DNA of 57,151 nt from Gemmatimonadaceae bacterium (GTDB lineage Bacteria > Gemmatimonadota > Gemmatimonadetes > Gemmatimonadales > Gemmatimonadaceae), in the NCBI GenBank assembly GCA_040882285.1, contig JBBEBQ010000026.1, positions 1 to 57,151 on the forward strand. The letters are read 5' to 3'. The notes under the pieces are model-generated. The model did not search any database and was not told the DNA's origin. It was given only the letters and a program-made list of their open reading frames with translations. This document shows positions 18,062 to 26,814 of this stretch, in pieces. The stretch's first letter is position 1; each line of letters starts with the position of its first letter. The translations under genes were made by a program, and so were the position numbers.

Positions 18062-19060
18062 ATGAATAGACCCGGACTGCTGCTCACGTTCGCACTCGCT
18101 CCCATCTTCGCCAGCCAGGCCCCCGCGCAGGCGCCGGTCACCCTCACGATCACCGAGTGGGAGGTCCCGTGGGCCAACACGCGGCCGCGCGATCCGTACG
18201 TCGCGCCCGACGGCAACGTCTGGTTCGTGGGGCAGACCGGCCACTATGTCGCGCGGTTCGACCCGCGAACCGGTGAGTTCAAGCGCGTCGCGCTCGACGA
18301 CGGCGCCGGCCCGCACAATCTGATCGTGGACCGGTCCGGCACCATCTGGTACGCGGGGAACCGGCAGGCTCACATCGGCAAGGTGAATCCGGCGAGCGGC
18401 GCCATTCAGAAGTTCGCGATGGCGGAAGCGGGGCTGCGCGATCCCCATACGCTGGTGTTCGACAAGGCGGGGAATATCTGGTTCACCGCCCAGGGCGGGG
18501 GCCACATCGGACGGCTCAATATGCGCTCGGGCGAAGTACGCATGGCGACCGTCCCGACCGAGCGCGCGCGGCCGTACGGGATCGTGATCGACGCGCGCGG
18601 CCGCCCGTGGTTCAACGAGATGGGCTCGAACAAGATCGGGGTAGTTGATCCGGCCACGCTCGCGGTTCGCGAGTACACCCTCCCGAACGAGCGCAGCCGC
18701 ACGCGGCGCATCGCCGCCACCACCGACGGCGGCATCTGGTACGTGGATTACACGCGCGGCTTCATCGGCCGGCTCGATCCGCGATCGGGGAACGTGGAGG
18801 AATACGCGGCTCCGTCGGCGGCGACGTCATTGCCCTATGCCCTCACGGTGGACGACCAGGACCGGCTCTGGTTCGTCGAGACCGGCGTCCGCCCGAATCA
18901 GTTCGTGGGCTTCGACACGAAGAGCCGCCGGTTCATCGGGACGACTCCGATCAAGAGCGGCGGCGGCGCGGTGCGGCACATGGTGTATCACGCGCCGACG
19001 AGGTCGATCTGGTTCGGGACGGATGCGGGGACGATTGGCCGCGCCGTCGTCCCGGAGTGA
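18062..19060 (+). CDS. Secreted virginiamycin B lyase-like beta-propeller
   Basis: 332 codons. The signal peptide spans residues 1-23 (ending APAQA). The mature part is built of repeated propeller blades, each with a strand like GNVWFVGQTGHYVARFDPRTG, GTIWYAGNRQAHIGKVNP, GNIWFTAQGGGHIGRLN or GGIWYVDYTRGFIGRLDP, about six or seven blades. This is the fold of streptogramin B lyases (Vgb) and related SMP-30-type enzymes. True Vgb enzymes linearise streptogramin B antibiotics, but most chromosomal relatives have unknown substrates, so resistance is not inferred. No obvious Shine-Dalgarno sequence precedes the ATG. The only plus-strand gene in this part of the window. Confidence 0.75.
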   Translation: MNRPGLLLTFALAPIFASQAPAQAPVTLTITEWEVPWANTRPRDPYVAPDGNVWFVGQTGHYVARFDPRTGEFKRVALDDGAGPHNLIVDRSGTIWYAGNRQAHIGKVNPASGAIQKFAMAEAGLRDPHTLVFDKAGNIWFTAQGGGHIGRLNMRSGEVRMATVPTERARPYGIVIDARGRPWFNEMGSNKIGVVDPATLAVREYTLPNERSRTRRIAATTDGGIWYVDYTRGFIGRLDPRSGNVEEYAAPSAATSLPYALTVDDQDRLWFVETGVRPNQFVGFDTKSRRFIGTTPIKSGGGAVRHMVYHAPTRSIWFGTDAGTIGRAVVPE

Positions 19061-19065
19061 TGCTG

Positions 19066-19126
19066 GTGACTAGTGACTAGTGACTGCTGTTCACGCAGTT
19101 ACTGGTCACTGGACACAGTTACTTTA
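19066..19126. repeat. Heptanucleotide array (GTGACTA family) with inverted partner
   Basis: Three units GTGACTA, GTGACTA, GTGACTG (19066-19086) start five bases after the Vgb-like stop. They are followed by inverted relatives (AGTTACT, GGTCACT, then an AGTTACT) to about 19123. The two halves can pair. The right half contains the TAA stop of the small membrane gene on the opposite strand. Confidence 0.75.
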
Positions 19127-19310
19127 GAATCGCGATGGGGACCAGCACCAGATAGCCAATCACCAGTAGGATGGGCGCTATCGTCTCGCCACCGCGCCAT
19201 AGATCCGCGAAGCCGAGCAAAATCGCCACGGCGGCAAGCCCCCACCACAGAGTCCGACTTCCGGGGAGGCGGGCTACGCCGGAGGTGGTCGAGATCTCGG
19301 GTTTGTTCAT
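19119..19310 (-). CDS. Small two-helix membrane protein
   Basis: 63 codons. After a polar N-terminus (MNKPEISTTSGVARLPGSR) there are two hydrophobic segments, LWWGLAAVAILLGFADLW (about 21-38) and IAPILLVIGYLVLVPIAIL (about 45-62), ending in Lys. No family recognised. Convergent with the Vgb-like gene, and its stop codon is inside a heptanucleotide array. Function unknown; the two clean membrane segments make it a plausible real gene. Confidence 0.6.
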   Translation of the reverse strand: MNKPEISTTSGVARLPGSRTLWWGLAAVAILLGFADLWRGGETIAPILLVIGYLVLVPIAILK

Positions 19311-19347
19311 GGGCGTAAGGTAGCAGGAAGGAGAAGAAGTGAGGAGC

Positions 19348-19375
19348 AGTGACTAGTCACTAGTCACTAGTCACC
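19348..19375. repeat. Heptanucleotide array (AGTCACT family)
   Basis: Four units: AGTGACT, AGTCACT, AGTCACT, AGTCACC. These are the reverse complement of the GTGACTA words nearby. The array ends six bases from the stop codon of the PATAN/TPR gene. Confidence 0.75.
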
Positions 19376-19381
19376 TGCGCG

Positions 19382-20692
19382 CTAGCGCAGCGCAGACTGC
19401 CGCCCCCGCCGATACGCCGCCTGGGCCTCCGCGTGCATCCCGGTGTGCAGCAGGACGTCGCCGAGGTTGGCGTGCAGCTGCGGCAGGCTCGCATTGGCGG
19501 CGATTCCCTGCTCCGCCGCGACGCGCGCCTCGTCGTACCGGCCGCGCCGGGTCAGCACCACGGCGAGGTTGTTGTACAGCGCGGCGCCGTACGGATGCGC
19601 CTCGATGGCATCTCGCAGTATCCGCTCCGCGCGCAGCAGGTCGCCCTCGAGCGCGGCGGCCAGCGCCGAGTGGTGGTACCACACCGCCGGCGGCTTGGTC
19701 CCGCCCCACAGCTGGCGCGCGGCCTCGAGCTCGGAGTTGGCCAGCTTCGCGTTGCGCGCCTGGATCGCCAGCGCGCCGGACCAGGTGAGGATGACCGGCT
19801 CGCGCCGCTCCGTGCGCGCGAGAATCTCGTCGCACACGCGTCTGGCCTTGTCCATCTGCCCCAGCTTCGCGAGCGAGTACGACAGGTTGTGCAGCGGGGA
19901 GACCGCCTCCGGCGCGTACACGGTGGCCCGCTGAAATGCCGACGCCGCCGTTGCCCAGTCCTGGCGCGAGATGGATATGAGCCCGATGTAGAACGCCGCC
20001 GGCGCGTCGTCTTCCTTGAGCTCGAGCACGCGGGTGAACTCGGTGATCGCCTCGTCGTACATCACGGCACGGAAGAACGCCATGCCGAGGTTGCGGTGCT
20101 CGTCCAGGTCGGGACCATCCGCCGGCTTCGGCATCGCTCCGGACCGTCCGACCTCGACCACGAAGCCGGCCGTGATGAGACCGTACAGCCCCTTCCCCAC
20201 CACGAATTCGCCCAGCCCCGATTCCTCGATCAGCGCGTTGACGTCGCGGTGGCCGTCGATGAGCGGCAGCAGTGCCTGCTGATCGGCCGTCAGCTCCAGC
20301 TTGGTCCGGAGCAGCTCCTGCCGCTCGAGCGCGAACACCAGGTCGAAGCTGTGGACCTTCTTCTCGACCACGGCCCATTCGTCCACCCGCCGCGCGCCCT
20401 CGAGCAGCACGGACTGCGGATCGATCGACGAGACCGGCACGCCCTCAGGAGGCGGGGTCGCGGGCGCGAAGTTGAACGCGCCGTCGTCCCAGGTGAACAT
20501 GAGGTACACCGCTTCTTCCGCGGACAGATGGCGGTGCTCGATCTCGGCGTAGGCGATCCGTCCGCCGTCGAAGTAGATCCGGCCTACCTGATCCCCACGG
20601 TCGATGGTGAGCAGACCCATGTTGTTGCCCATCGAGAGCAGCTGCAGCACGTCGGGCAAGCTCGCCTCGCGCAGGCTGCCTCGAATCGCCAT
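19382..20692 (-). CDS. PATAN (DUF4388)-TPR protein
   Basis: 436 codons. Residues 1-95 match the PATAN/DUF4388 domain: GSLREASLPDVLQLLSMGN, GLLTIDRGDQVGRIYFDGG, then a strand reaching FNFAP. Residues about 110-190 look like a winged-helix linker (LLPLIDGHRDVNALIEESG). Residues about 200-430 are TPR repeats (for example NLGMAFFRAVMYDEAITEF and NLGDVLLHTGMHAEAQAAY). PATAN domains act in bacterial signalling, often with MglA-type GTPases or response regulators. Here the gene follows mglA and a 72-codon gene directly, so it is inferred to be an effector or scaffold for MglA. Its ATG abuts the stop of the upstream gene. Confidence 0.85.
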   Translation of the reverse strand: MAIRGSLREASLPDVLQLLSMGNNMGLLTIDRGDQVGRIYFDGGRIAYAEIEHRHLSAEEAVYLMFTWDDGAFNFAPATPPPEGVPVSSIDPQSVLLEGARRVDEWAVVEKKVHSFDLVFALERQELLRTKLELTADQQALLPLIDGHRDVNALIEESGLGEFVVGKGLYGLITAGFVVEVGRSGAMPKPADGPDLDEHRNLGMAFFRAVMYDEAITEFTRVLELKEDDAPAAFYIGLISISRQDWATAASAFQRATVYAPEAVSPLHNLSYSLAKLGQMDKARRVCDEILARTERREPVILTWSGALAIQARNAKLANSELEAARQLWGGTKPPAVWYHHSALAAALEGDLLRAERILRDAIEAHPYGAALYNNLAVVLTRRGRYDEARVAAEQGIAANASLPQLHANLGDVLLHTGMHAEAQAAYRRGRQSALR

Positions 20693-20911
20693 CTAGCGCA
20701 GCTCCTCGATCACGTAAGCGCTCCGCTCGGGCCATTCGACGATCGTCTTCGTCTCGTCGAAGAACACCGGGTCCGCCTGCGACGCCGTCTTGGGGTTCAG
20801 CGCCTGCACGCGCTCGGCGACCGCTCCGGCCAGCTCGGAGAGAAACGAGTCGAACTCGCCGCGCGTGGAGCCGTTGCCCCCGCCTCCCGCCGCGCCCCGT
20901 TTCGACTTCAC
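20693..20911 (-). CDS. Small protein between mglA and the PATAN-TPR gene
   Basis: 72 codons from a GTG overlapping the mglA stop (GTGA). The N-terminus is basic and Gly-rich (residues 1-16), followed by an amphipathic helix EFDSFLSELAGAVAERVQ and a C-terminal stretch FFDETKTIVEWPERSAYVIE. No family recognised. It is far too short to be MglB (a roadblock protein of about 130-160 residues). Tight packing on both sides supports a real gene that works with the flanking two. Confidence 0.65.
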   Translation of the reverse strand: MKSKRGAAGGGGNGSTRGEFDSFLSELAGAVAERVQALNPKTASQADPVFFDETKTIVEWPERSAYVIEELR

Positions 20912-21513
20912 TTCGCGCCCCCGTTGGTGGAATCGAGCCGCTGGAAGACGAGCTGCGAGATCGCGCGCAGCGACTCGAACACGCCCGTACCGCGGATCGC
21001 GTCGGCGGGGAATGAGGGCACGCCGCGGAAATTGAGAATGTCGTCCAGGTCGTCCACAGGCATTATCTCGGTCGCCGGCAGATCGCGCTTGTTGTACTGC
21101 ATCACGATCGGGAGGTTGCGCGCGTCCACGTCGTGCGCCGCGAGGTTGGCGTGCAGGTCCTGCAGGCTCTCGATGTTGTCCTCGAGCTGCTTGGTCTGGC
21201 TGTCGGCCACGAACACTACGCCGTCCGCGCCCTGGAGGACGAGCCGCCGGGTGGCCTCGTAAAAAACCTGGCCCGGCACGGTGTACAGCTGCAGGCGGGT
21301 GGAGAAATCGGCGATCTTGCCCAGGTCCACGGGGAGGAAATCGAAGAAGAGCGTGCGATCGGCCTCCGTGGCGAGCGACATCATCTTCCCCTTTCTGTCC
21401 TCGGGAAGCTCGCTGTACACGTGCAGCAGATTGCTCGTCTTCCCCGACCGGCCCGGGCCGCAATACACGATCTTGCAAGTGATTTCGCGCGCCGTGTAGT
21501 TAACGATGGGCAT
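20908..21513 (-). CDS. mglA: MglA-like polarity GTPase
   Basis: 201 codons. Ras-like small GTPase of the MglA family, which controls cell polarity and motility in Myxococcus and Thermus. P-loop GPGRSGKT is at residues 19-26. The switch-II motif is TVPGQ at 78-82; bacterial MglA carries Thr instead of the eukaryotic Asp at the first position. The guanine-base motif is NKRD at 141-144. Length fits the family. It heads a three-gene leftward operon. The usual partner MglB, a roadblock GAP, is not next to it. Confidence 0.92.
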   Translation of the reverse strand: MPIVNYTAREITCKIVYCGPGRSGKTSNLLHVYSELPEDRKGKMMSLATEADRTLFFDFLPVDLGKIADFSTRLQLYTVPGQVFYEATRRLVLQGADGVVFVADSQTKQLEDNIESLQDLHANLAAHDVDARNLPIVMQYNKRDLPATEIMPVDDLDDILNFRGVPSFPADAIRGTGVFESLRAISQLVFQRLDSTNGGAK

Positions 21514-21606
21514 CCGGCATCCCTCGCAGGCAGGAGCTGGCGCGACGGGGGTCGCGACCGCGGCAAGTTGCTGCCCTAAGAATACAACTTGGAACGCCGC
21601 GCGGCC

Positions 21607-22563
21607 TCATTCTATTTCCGCATAAAACCCCAGCTCGGCCAGCGGATCGGCCAGCTGGAGCAGTGAGGCATCCTCGGCGACGGCCGCCAGCGACCGGTGG
21701 AGCTCCGGGGGGAGCGGAGAGCGAAGGTCCAGGGTCGCGCCCGTCTCGGGGTGCGCGAAGCGAAGCCACGCGGCGTGCAGGAAGTGGCGCTTCGGCGGGA
21801 GGGCGGCCAGCTTGCGGCCGCCGCCTCCCCCGTACACGTCGTCGCCCATCACCGGCTTGCCGATGGACGCGAGGTGCACGCGGATCTGATGCGTGCGGCC
21901 CGTGTGCAGCTGCGCCCGCAGGAGGTCGCCGGAATTGTACCGCGCCAGTCGGACGAAATCCGTGCGCGCAACGCGGCCCGTGGACACGATCGCCATGCGC
22001 TTGCGGTCGTTGGGATCGCGCGCGATCGGACGGTCTATGGTCAGCCGGTCCTTGTCGAGATGGCCCCACACCATCGCGGCGTAGCGCCGCGTCACCCGCC
22101 GGTCGGCGATGGCCGCGCCGAGCAGCCGCTGGGCCCGCTCCGTCTTCGCGACCAGCAGCAGTCCGGACGTCTCCTTGTCCAGCCGGTGCACGATTCCCGC
22201 GCGGTCCGGCACGCCGTCGATATCCCGCCCTTCGCGGCCGAGGAGGGCGTTGACCAGCGTTCCGCTCCAGTTGCCCGGCGCGGGATGCACCACCATTCCG
22301 GCGGGCTTGTCCACGACGAGCAGCGACTCGTCCTCGTGGACCACCGTCAGATCGATCTTCTCGGGGAGAATCTCGCGCGTCTCGGGCGGCGGGATCACGA
22401 CGTCCACGCGCTCGCCCGCGACCGGCCGGTAGCTCGCCTTCTCGAGGCGGCCCGCGACCGTCACGTGGCCGTTGGCTATCAGCGTGGCTGCCGCCGTCCG
22501 TGAGAGATCGAGCCGCCGCGCGACGAGGAGATCTAGCCGCGCTTCGGAGCCGGCCTCAGCCAC
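21607..22563 (-). CDS. rluD: RluD-family 23S rRNA pseudouridine synthase
   Basis: 318 codons from GTG 22563, chosen because it places the S4 domain (ARLDLLVARRLDLSRTAAAT) directly after the N-terminus. No ATG exists upstream in frame before the lspA coding sequence. S4 RNA-binding domain at about 8-70, then the synthase core with the catalytic Asp in GIVHRLDKETSGLLLVAKT and the late motif LHTGRTHQIRVHL. Such enzymes make pseudouridines in helix 69 of 23S rRNA; RluC is the alternative. It lies 23 bases after lspA, as in many genomes. Confidence 0.9.
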   Translation of the reverse strand: MAEAGSEARLDLLVARRLDLSRTAAATLIANGHVTVAGRLEKASYRPVAGERVDVVIPPPETREILPEKIDLTVVHEDESLLVVDKPAGMVVHPAPGNWSGTLVNALLGREGRDIDGVPDRAGIVHRLDKETSGLLLVAKTERAQRLLGAAIADRRVTRRYAAMVWGHLDKDRLTIDRPIARDPNDRKRMAIVSTGRVARTDFVRLARYNSGDLLRAQLHTGRTHQIRVHLASIGKPVMGDDVYGGGGGRKLAALPPKRHFLHAAWLRFAHPETGATLDLRSPLPPELHRSLAAVAEDASLLQLADPLAELGFYAEIE

Positions 22564-22586
22564 GAACGTGTGGCGCGTCTCCAGAG

Positions 22587-23120
22587 TTATATCTCGTTCG
22601 GCTTGCTGCTGAGCTGCGAGGGGGCGATCGCTTCCGCCTTCTCTTCTCCCCAGAGAACCCACGCCAGCATGAACGCGCCCGTGCTCACGGCCATGTCCGC
22701 GACGTTGAACGTCCACCACCGCAGATCCGGGCCGAGCCCGATGTCGATGAAGTCCACCACGCCCAGCTGCGAGCGGAGCCTGTCTATCAGGTTGCCGATC
22801 GCGCCCGCGCACACCAGGGCGAGCGCGAGGGTCCGGGGCCAGTCGTCCGCGCGGGTGGTGCGGTACAGCCGCGAGAGGATGTACAGCGCCCCGATCGTGA
22901 GGATCGTGAAGATCCAGCGCGAGTAATCCCCCAGATGCAGCCCGAAAGCCGCTCCCGGATTGTACACCAGCGTGAATCGCAGATACTCGCCGATCACCTG
23001 CCGCGGAATCCGCTGCGGGACGAGCGCGTACACGGCGATGGCCTTCGTGACGATGTCGACCAGCACCACACCGACGACGACCGACCAGAACAGCGGCGCG
23101 TTACGCCGGTCGCTTTCCAT
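22587..23120 (-). CDS. lspA: Lipoprotein signal peptidase II
   Basis: 177 codons, four membrane segments. Inner-membrane aspartyl protease that cleaves prolipoprotein signal peptides after diacylglyceryl modification. Signature motifs are VYNPGAAFG (52-60), GAIGNLIDRL with catalytic Asp113, and FNVADMAVSTG with catalytic Asp142. The start lies within the last 20 bases of the DksA-like gene. Its substrates here would include the two lipoproteins of the sugar locus. Confidence 0.95.
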   Translation of the reverse strand: MESDRRNAPLFWSVVVGVVLVDIVTKAIAVYALVPQRIPRQVIGEYLRFTLVYNPGAAFGLHLGDYSRWIFTILTIGALYILSRLYRTTRADDWPRTLALALVCAGAIGNLIDRLRSQLGVVDFIDIGLGPDLRWWTFNVADMAVSTGAFMLAWVLWGEEKAEAIAPSQLSSKPNEI

Positions 23121-23529
23121 CTTCTTCCCGCTGCTTGCACTCGATGCAGAAGCGCGCGTGCGGCAGCGCGTCGAGGCGATCGTAGCCGATGTCGTTGCCG
23201 CAGTTGTGGCACTTCCCGAACGTCTCCGGCGAGCGGTACAGCCGGCGGAGGGCCTCGTCGATGTGCCAGAGGAACCGTCCCTCCTGGCTCGCGAAGAGGA
23301 ACGCCTTCTCGCGCTCCATGGCGTCCGTGCCCTGGTCCGCCATGTGGAATGAATAGGAGCTGAGGTCGCCGTCGGCGCCCTGCTCGGTCGAGCCGAAAGT
23401 CTCGTCGTAATGCCCCAGCTCGCGCAGCACGCGCTTGCGCTCCTCGAGCAGCCGCTTCTCGAAGTGGCCGAGCATCTTCTTGGTCATCGACTTGGGCTTC
23501 TTCTCGCCGCTGCTAGCTGCAGGTGCCAT
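23101..23529 (-). CDS. DksA/TraR-family zinc-finger protein
   Basis: 142 codons. The N-terminal half is a helical hairpin (MLGHFEKRLLEERKRVLREL onward) and the C-terminal half holds a four-cysteine zinc finger, C107-x2-C110 and C128-x2-C131, in the arrangement of DksA/TraR. The acidic tip region (ADQGTDAMERE) resembles but does not match the DxxDxA tip of E. coli DksA, so RNA polymerase secondary-channel binding is likely but ppGpp co-regulation is unproven. It sits between ileS and lspA, three bases after the ileS stop. Confidence 0.85.
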   Translation of the reverse strand: MAPAASSGEKKPKSMTKKMLGHFEKRLLEERKRVLRELGHYDETFGSTEQGADGDLSSYSFHMADQGTDAMEREKAFLFASQEGRFLWHIDEALRRLYRSPETFGKCHNCGNDIGYDRLDALPHARFCIECKQREEDGKRPA

Positions 23530-23532
23530 GCT

Positions 23533-26500
23533 TCATCCTACCCTCTTCAAGGCGACATGGGCGGCGACCCCGTCGAGGTCCACCGCCTGTGCCGCGTTCC
23601 GTGAGGCGCTCCCGCCGGTTGCAAGCTCGCGCGCCAGTACTTCCTCGGCGATCCACTCGCGATGGGCCTCCACCGCGCCCTCCAGCACCGGATCCCCCCA
23701 CACTACGACCGAAATCCGATCGCTAACCGCGAACCCCGCTTCCTTTCGCAATCGCTGTACCCTGCTGACGAGCTCGCGTGCCAATCCTTCGGCGCGCAGC
23801 TCGGGCGTCACCGTCGCGTCGATCGCGGCGAAATACGCCCCTTCCTCCTTTACCACCATCTCGCCGGAGGCCCGCCGGATGATGGTCAGATCATCCGGGT
23901 CCAGCCCGTGCGATTCCTCACCCACCGAAATAAACAACGGCGAGCCGCGCTCGAAGCTCCGGAGCGCGTCGCCGCCAAGTTGAGTCACTGCCTGCGCCGC
24001 GGCCGGCGTGTTCTTTCCGAATTTCTTCCCCAGCGAGCGGAAGTTCGGCTTCGCCTCGAGCCGCACCAACGTATCGGCCGACGACACGAACTCCACCGCC
24101 TTCACGTTGAGCTCGGACTCCAGCAGCGGAACCAGCGGGCGCACCGCTTCCGTGGCCGCGTCCGGCACAACGCACACCATCATCGAGAGCGGCTGCCGGA
24201 CCCGTACGCCGGCCTCCTCTCTCGCGGCGCGGCCCAGGGTCGCGAGCTTCCGCAGCGACTCCATTCCGCGCTCCAGAAAGATATCGACTTCAGCGGGGTC
24301 GGAGCGTACGTAGGTGGACAAATGCACCGAGCCGCCGGTGAGCTCGCGATGGATCCAGTCGGAGACGAAGGGCGCGAACGGGGCGAGCAGCCGGCAGCTC
24401 ACGGCGAGCACCTCGTGCAGCGTCGCGAACGCGGCGCGGTTGTCCGGCCGCTCAACGTCGTAGAACCGGTGCCGGTTGAGCCGCACGTACCAGTTGGAGA
24501 CGTCGTCCACGAAGAACTCCATCAGCCCGCGGAGCGCGAGCATCGACTCGTACCGCTCCAATAGCGCATCGGTCTCGCGCTCGACGGTCGCGAGGCGGGA
24601 GAGCACCCAGCGGTCGATCAGCGGCCTGTCGGCGGGCGCGGGATCGTCGCCGCCCGGCTCCCAGCCGAAGTTCGCGTACAGCGCGAAGATTCCCGAGTAC
24701 ACGTTCTTCAGCGTGATCAGGAACCGGCCCGCGCTCTCGCGGATCGCCGCCTCGTCGAAGTTCCGCGGCATCCAGACCTGGCTCGCCGAGATGAGCGAGA
24801 TCCGGAGCGCATCGGCGCCGTGCACAGGGAGCAGCGCGTCGGGGTCGACGATGTTGCCGAGGCGCTTCGACATCTTCTCGCCCTTCGCGTCGAGCAGCAC
24901 GCCGTTGACCACGACCGCCCGATACGGCGCCGTGTTCACGCCCTCGTTCGCGACCGCCTCGTGCTCGAGGAGGTTGTTCGGCAGCGCGTCGCCGAGCCCC
25001 GTCGCGATCGCCAGCAGCGAGTAGAACCAGCCGCGCGTCTGGTCCTGTCCCTCGGCGATGAAATCCGCCGGGTAGTAGCGCGCGACCATGTCGCGATTCT
25101 CGAACGGGTAGTGCCACTGCGCGAACGGCATCGACCCCGAATCGAACCACGCGTCCACCACCTCCGGCACGCGCGTCATCGTGCCCTCGCACCGCGCGCA
25201 CTTCCACGTGTACGTGTCTATGTACGGCTTGTGCGGATCGAAGTCCGCCGGCAGCTCCCTGCCCCAGCGCCGCGCCAGCTCGGCGTAGCCGCCGATCGCC
25301 TCGACGTGCTCCGGATCGGCGTCGCACACCCACAGCGGCAGCGGCGTGCCCCAGTACCGGTCGCGCGAGATCGCCCAGTCGATGTTGTTCACCAGCCACT
25401 CGCCGAACCGCCCTTCGCCGATCTCCGGCGGATGCCAGTCCACGCGCGCGTTGCGCGTGAGCATGGCGTCCTTGTACGAGCTGGTGCGGATGAACCAGGA
25501 CGTGCGCGCGTAATACAGCAGCGGCGTGTCGCACCGCCAGCAGTGTGGGTAGGAGTGCTCCAGCTTCCCCGCCTTCCACAGCACGCCGCGCGCGCGCAGC
25601 TCCTCGACGATCTTCGCGTCCGCGTCCTTGACGAACATGTTGCCCACAACCGGGACGTCCGCGGCGAACTCGCCGCGCCCCGTCACCGGCTGGAGGAAGG
25701 CGAGCCCGTGCCGCCGTCCGGCCGCGTAGTCGTCGGCGCCGAACGCCGGCGCCATGTGCACGATGCCGCTCCCGTCCTCCGCGCTCACGAACGACTCGAC
25801 CACGATCAGCTCGTGCTCGCCGCCGCCCTCGTCGAACGGCACCCAGTCGAGCGGCCGGCGGTAGCGCCTGCCGGCGAGCGAGGCGCCGCCGAGCGTCGCC
25901 ACGCTCTCCCACCTGTCGCGGTAATCCTCTCCCAGCACGGCGGCGGCGCGCGCCTCCGCCAGGATGATCGTCTCGTTGGTCTTGCCGCCGCGCTTCCGCA
26001 GCTCCACGTACTCGATCGAGGGGCTCACCGCCAGCGCTACGTTCGACACCAGCGTCCACGGCGTCGTCGTCCACACCAGCAGGCGGCGCCGCGGCGCGCC
26101 GGCCGCGGCTGCGTCGTCGACGAGATCGAGCGCGACGTACACGCTGGGATCGCTGACGTCCTTGTAGCCCTGCGCCACCTCGTGGCTCGACAACGACGTG
26201 CCGCAGCGCGGGCAGTACGGCAGGATCTTGTGGCCGAGGTACAGCAGCTTGCGCTCGTGCAGCGTCTTCAGCGCCCACCAGACGCTCTCGATGTAATCGT
26301 TGGTATAGCTCGCGTAGGCGTCATCGTAATCCAGCCAGTACGCGATCCGCTCGCTCATGCGCTGCCAGTCCTCGCGATACCGGAACACGCTCTCGCGGCA
26401 CAGCTGGTTGAACTTCTCCACGCCGATGCGCTCGATGTCCTGCTTGCCGCTGATGCCGAGCTGCTTCTCTACCTCGATCTCCACCGGCAGGCCGTGCGTG

Positions 26501-26814
26501 TCCCAGCCCGCCTTGCGCGCGACGTGAAAGCCGCGCATGGCGCGGTGGCGGCAGAACAGGTCCTTCATCGTCCGGGCGAACACGTGATGGATCCCCGGGC
26601 GGCCGTTCGCGGTGGGCGGTCCCTCGAAGAAGACGAACTCCGGCCGTCCCTCGCTCGCGGCGAGAGTCCGCTGGAACAGCTTCTCCTCCGCCCAGCGCGC
26701 GAGCAGCTCGCGCTCGAGGTCGTCGGGCGCGAGGTCGGCCGGAAGCTGGCGGTACCGCAATGCCGGACCGCGTCCGACCGGAGCCGGACGCTCGTCAGCG
26801 CCTGCCTGGCTCAC
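23533..26814 (-). CDS. ileS: Isoleucyl-tRNA synthetase, long type-2-like form
   Basis: 1093 codons from a GTG that overlaps the divIVA stop (GTGA). Class I synthetase charging tRNA-Ile. The nucleotide-binding signature reads GIHH at residues 74-77, where the canonical motif is HIGH. KMSKRLGN occurs near residue 646. KAGWDTHGLPVEIEVEKQLGI and the editing-domain stretch LVWTTTPWTLVSNVALAV are typical. Length and sequence resemble the eukaryote-like (type 2) bacterial IleRS, a class known for low mupirocin sensitivity. It belongs to the yggS-divIVA-ileS-dksA-lspA-rluD unit. Confidence 0.95.
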   Translation of the reverse strand: MSQAGADERPAPVGRGPALRYRQLPADLAPDDLERELLARWAEEKLFQRTLAASEGRPEFVFFEGPPTANGRPGIHHVFARTMKDLFCRHRAMRGFHVARKAGWDTHGLPVEIEVEKQLGISGKQDIERIGVEKFNQLCRESVFRYREDWQRMSERIAYWLDYDDAYASYTNDYIESVWWALKTLHERKLLYLGHKILPYCPRCGTSLSSHEVAQGYKDVSDPSVYVALDLVDDAAAAGAPRRRLLVWTTTPWTLVSNVALAVSPSIEYVELRKRGGKTNETIILAEARAAAVLGEDYRDRWESVATLGGASLAGRRYRRPLDWVPFDEGGGEHELIVVESFVSAEDGSGIVHMAPAFGADDYAAGRRHGLAFLQPVTGRGEFAADVPVVGNMFVKDADAKIVEELRARGVLWKAGKLEHSYPHCWRCDTPLLYYARTSWFIRTSSYKDAMLTRNARVDWHPPEIGEGRFGEWLVNNIDWAISRDRYWGTPLPLWVCDADPEHVEAIGGYAELARRWGRELPADFDPHKPYIDTYTWKCARCEGTMTRVPEVVDAWFDSGSMPFAQWHYPFENRDMVARYYPADFIAEGQDQTRGWFYSLLAIATGLGDALPNNLLEHEAVANEGVNTAPYRAVVVNGVLLDAKGEKMSKRLGNIVDPDALLPVHGADALRISLISASQVWMPRNFDEAAIRESAGRFLITLKNVYSGIFALYANFGWEPGGDDPAPADRPLIDRWVLSRLATVERETDALLERYESMLALRGLMEFFVDDVSNWYVRLNRHRFYDVERPDNRAAFATLHEVLAVSCRLLAPFAPFVSDWIHRELTGGSVHLSTYVRSDPAEVDIFLERGMESLRKLATLGRAAREEAGVRVRQPLSMMVCVVPDAATEAVRPLVPLLESELNVKAVEFVSSADTLVRLEAKPNFRSLGKKFGKNTPAAAQAVTQLGGDALRSFERGSPLFISVGEESHGLDPDDLTIIRRASGEMVVKEEGAYFAAIDATVTPELRAEGLARELVSRVQRLRKEAGFAVSDRISVVVWGDPVLEGAVEAHREWIAEEVLARELATGGSASRNAAQAVDLDGVAAHVALKRVG

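Noticed and set aside
18062-19060. Streptogramin B resistance gene
   Set aside because: The fold matches Vgb-like propellers, but the catalytic residues could not be verified by eye and the protein is secreted, so resistance is not claimed.
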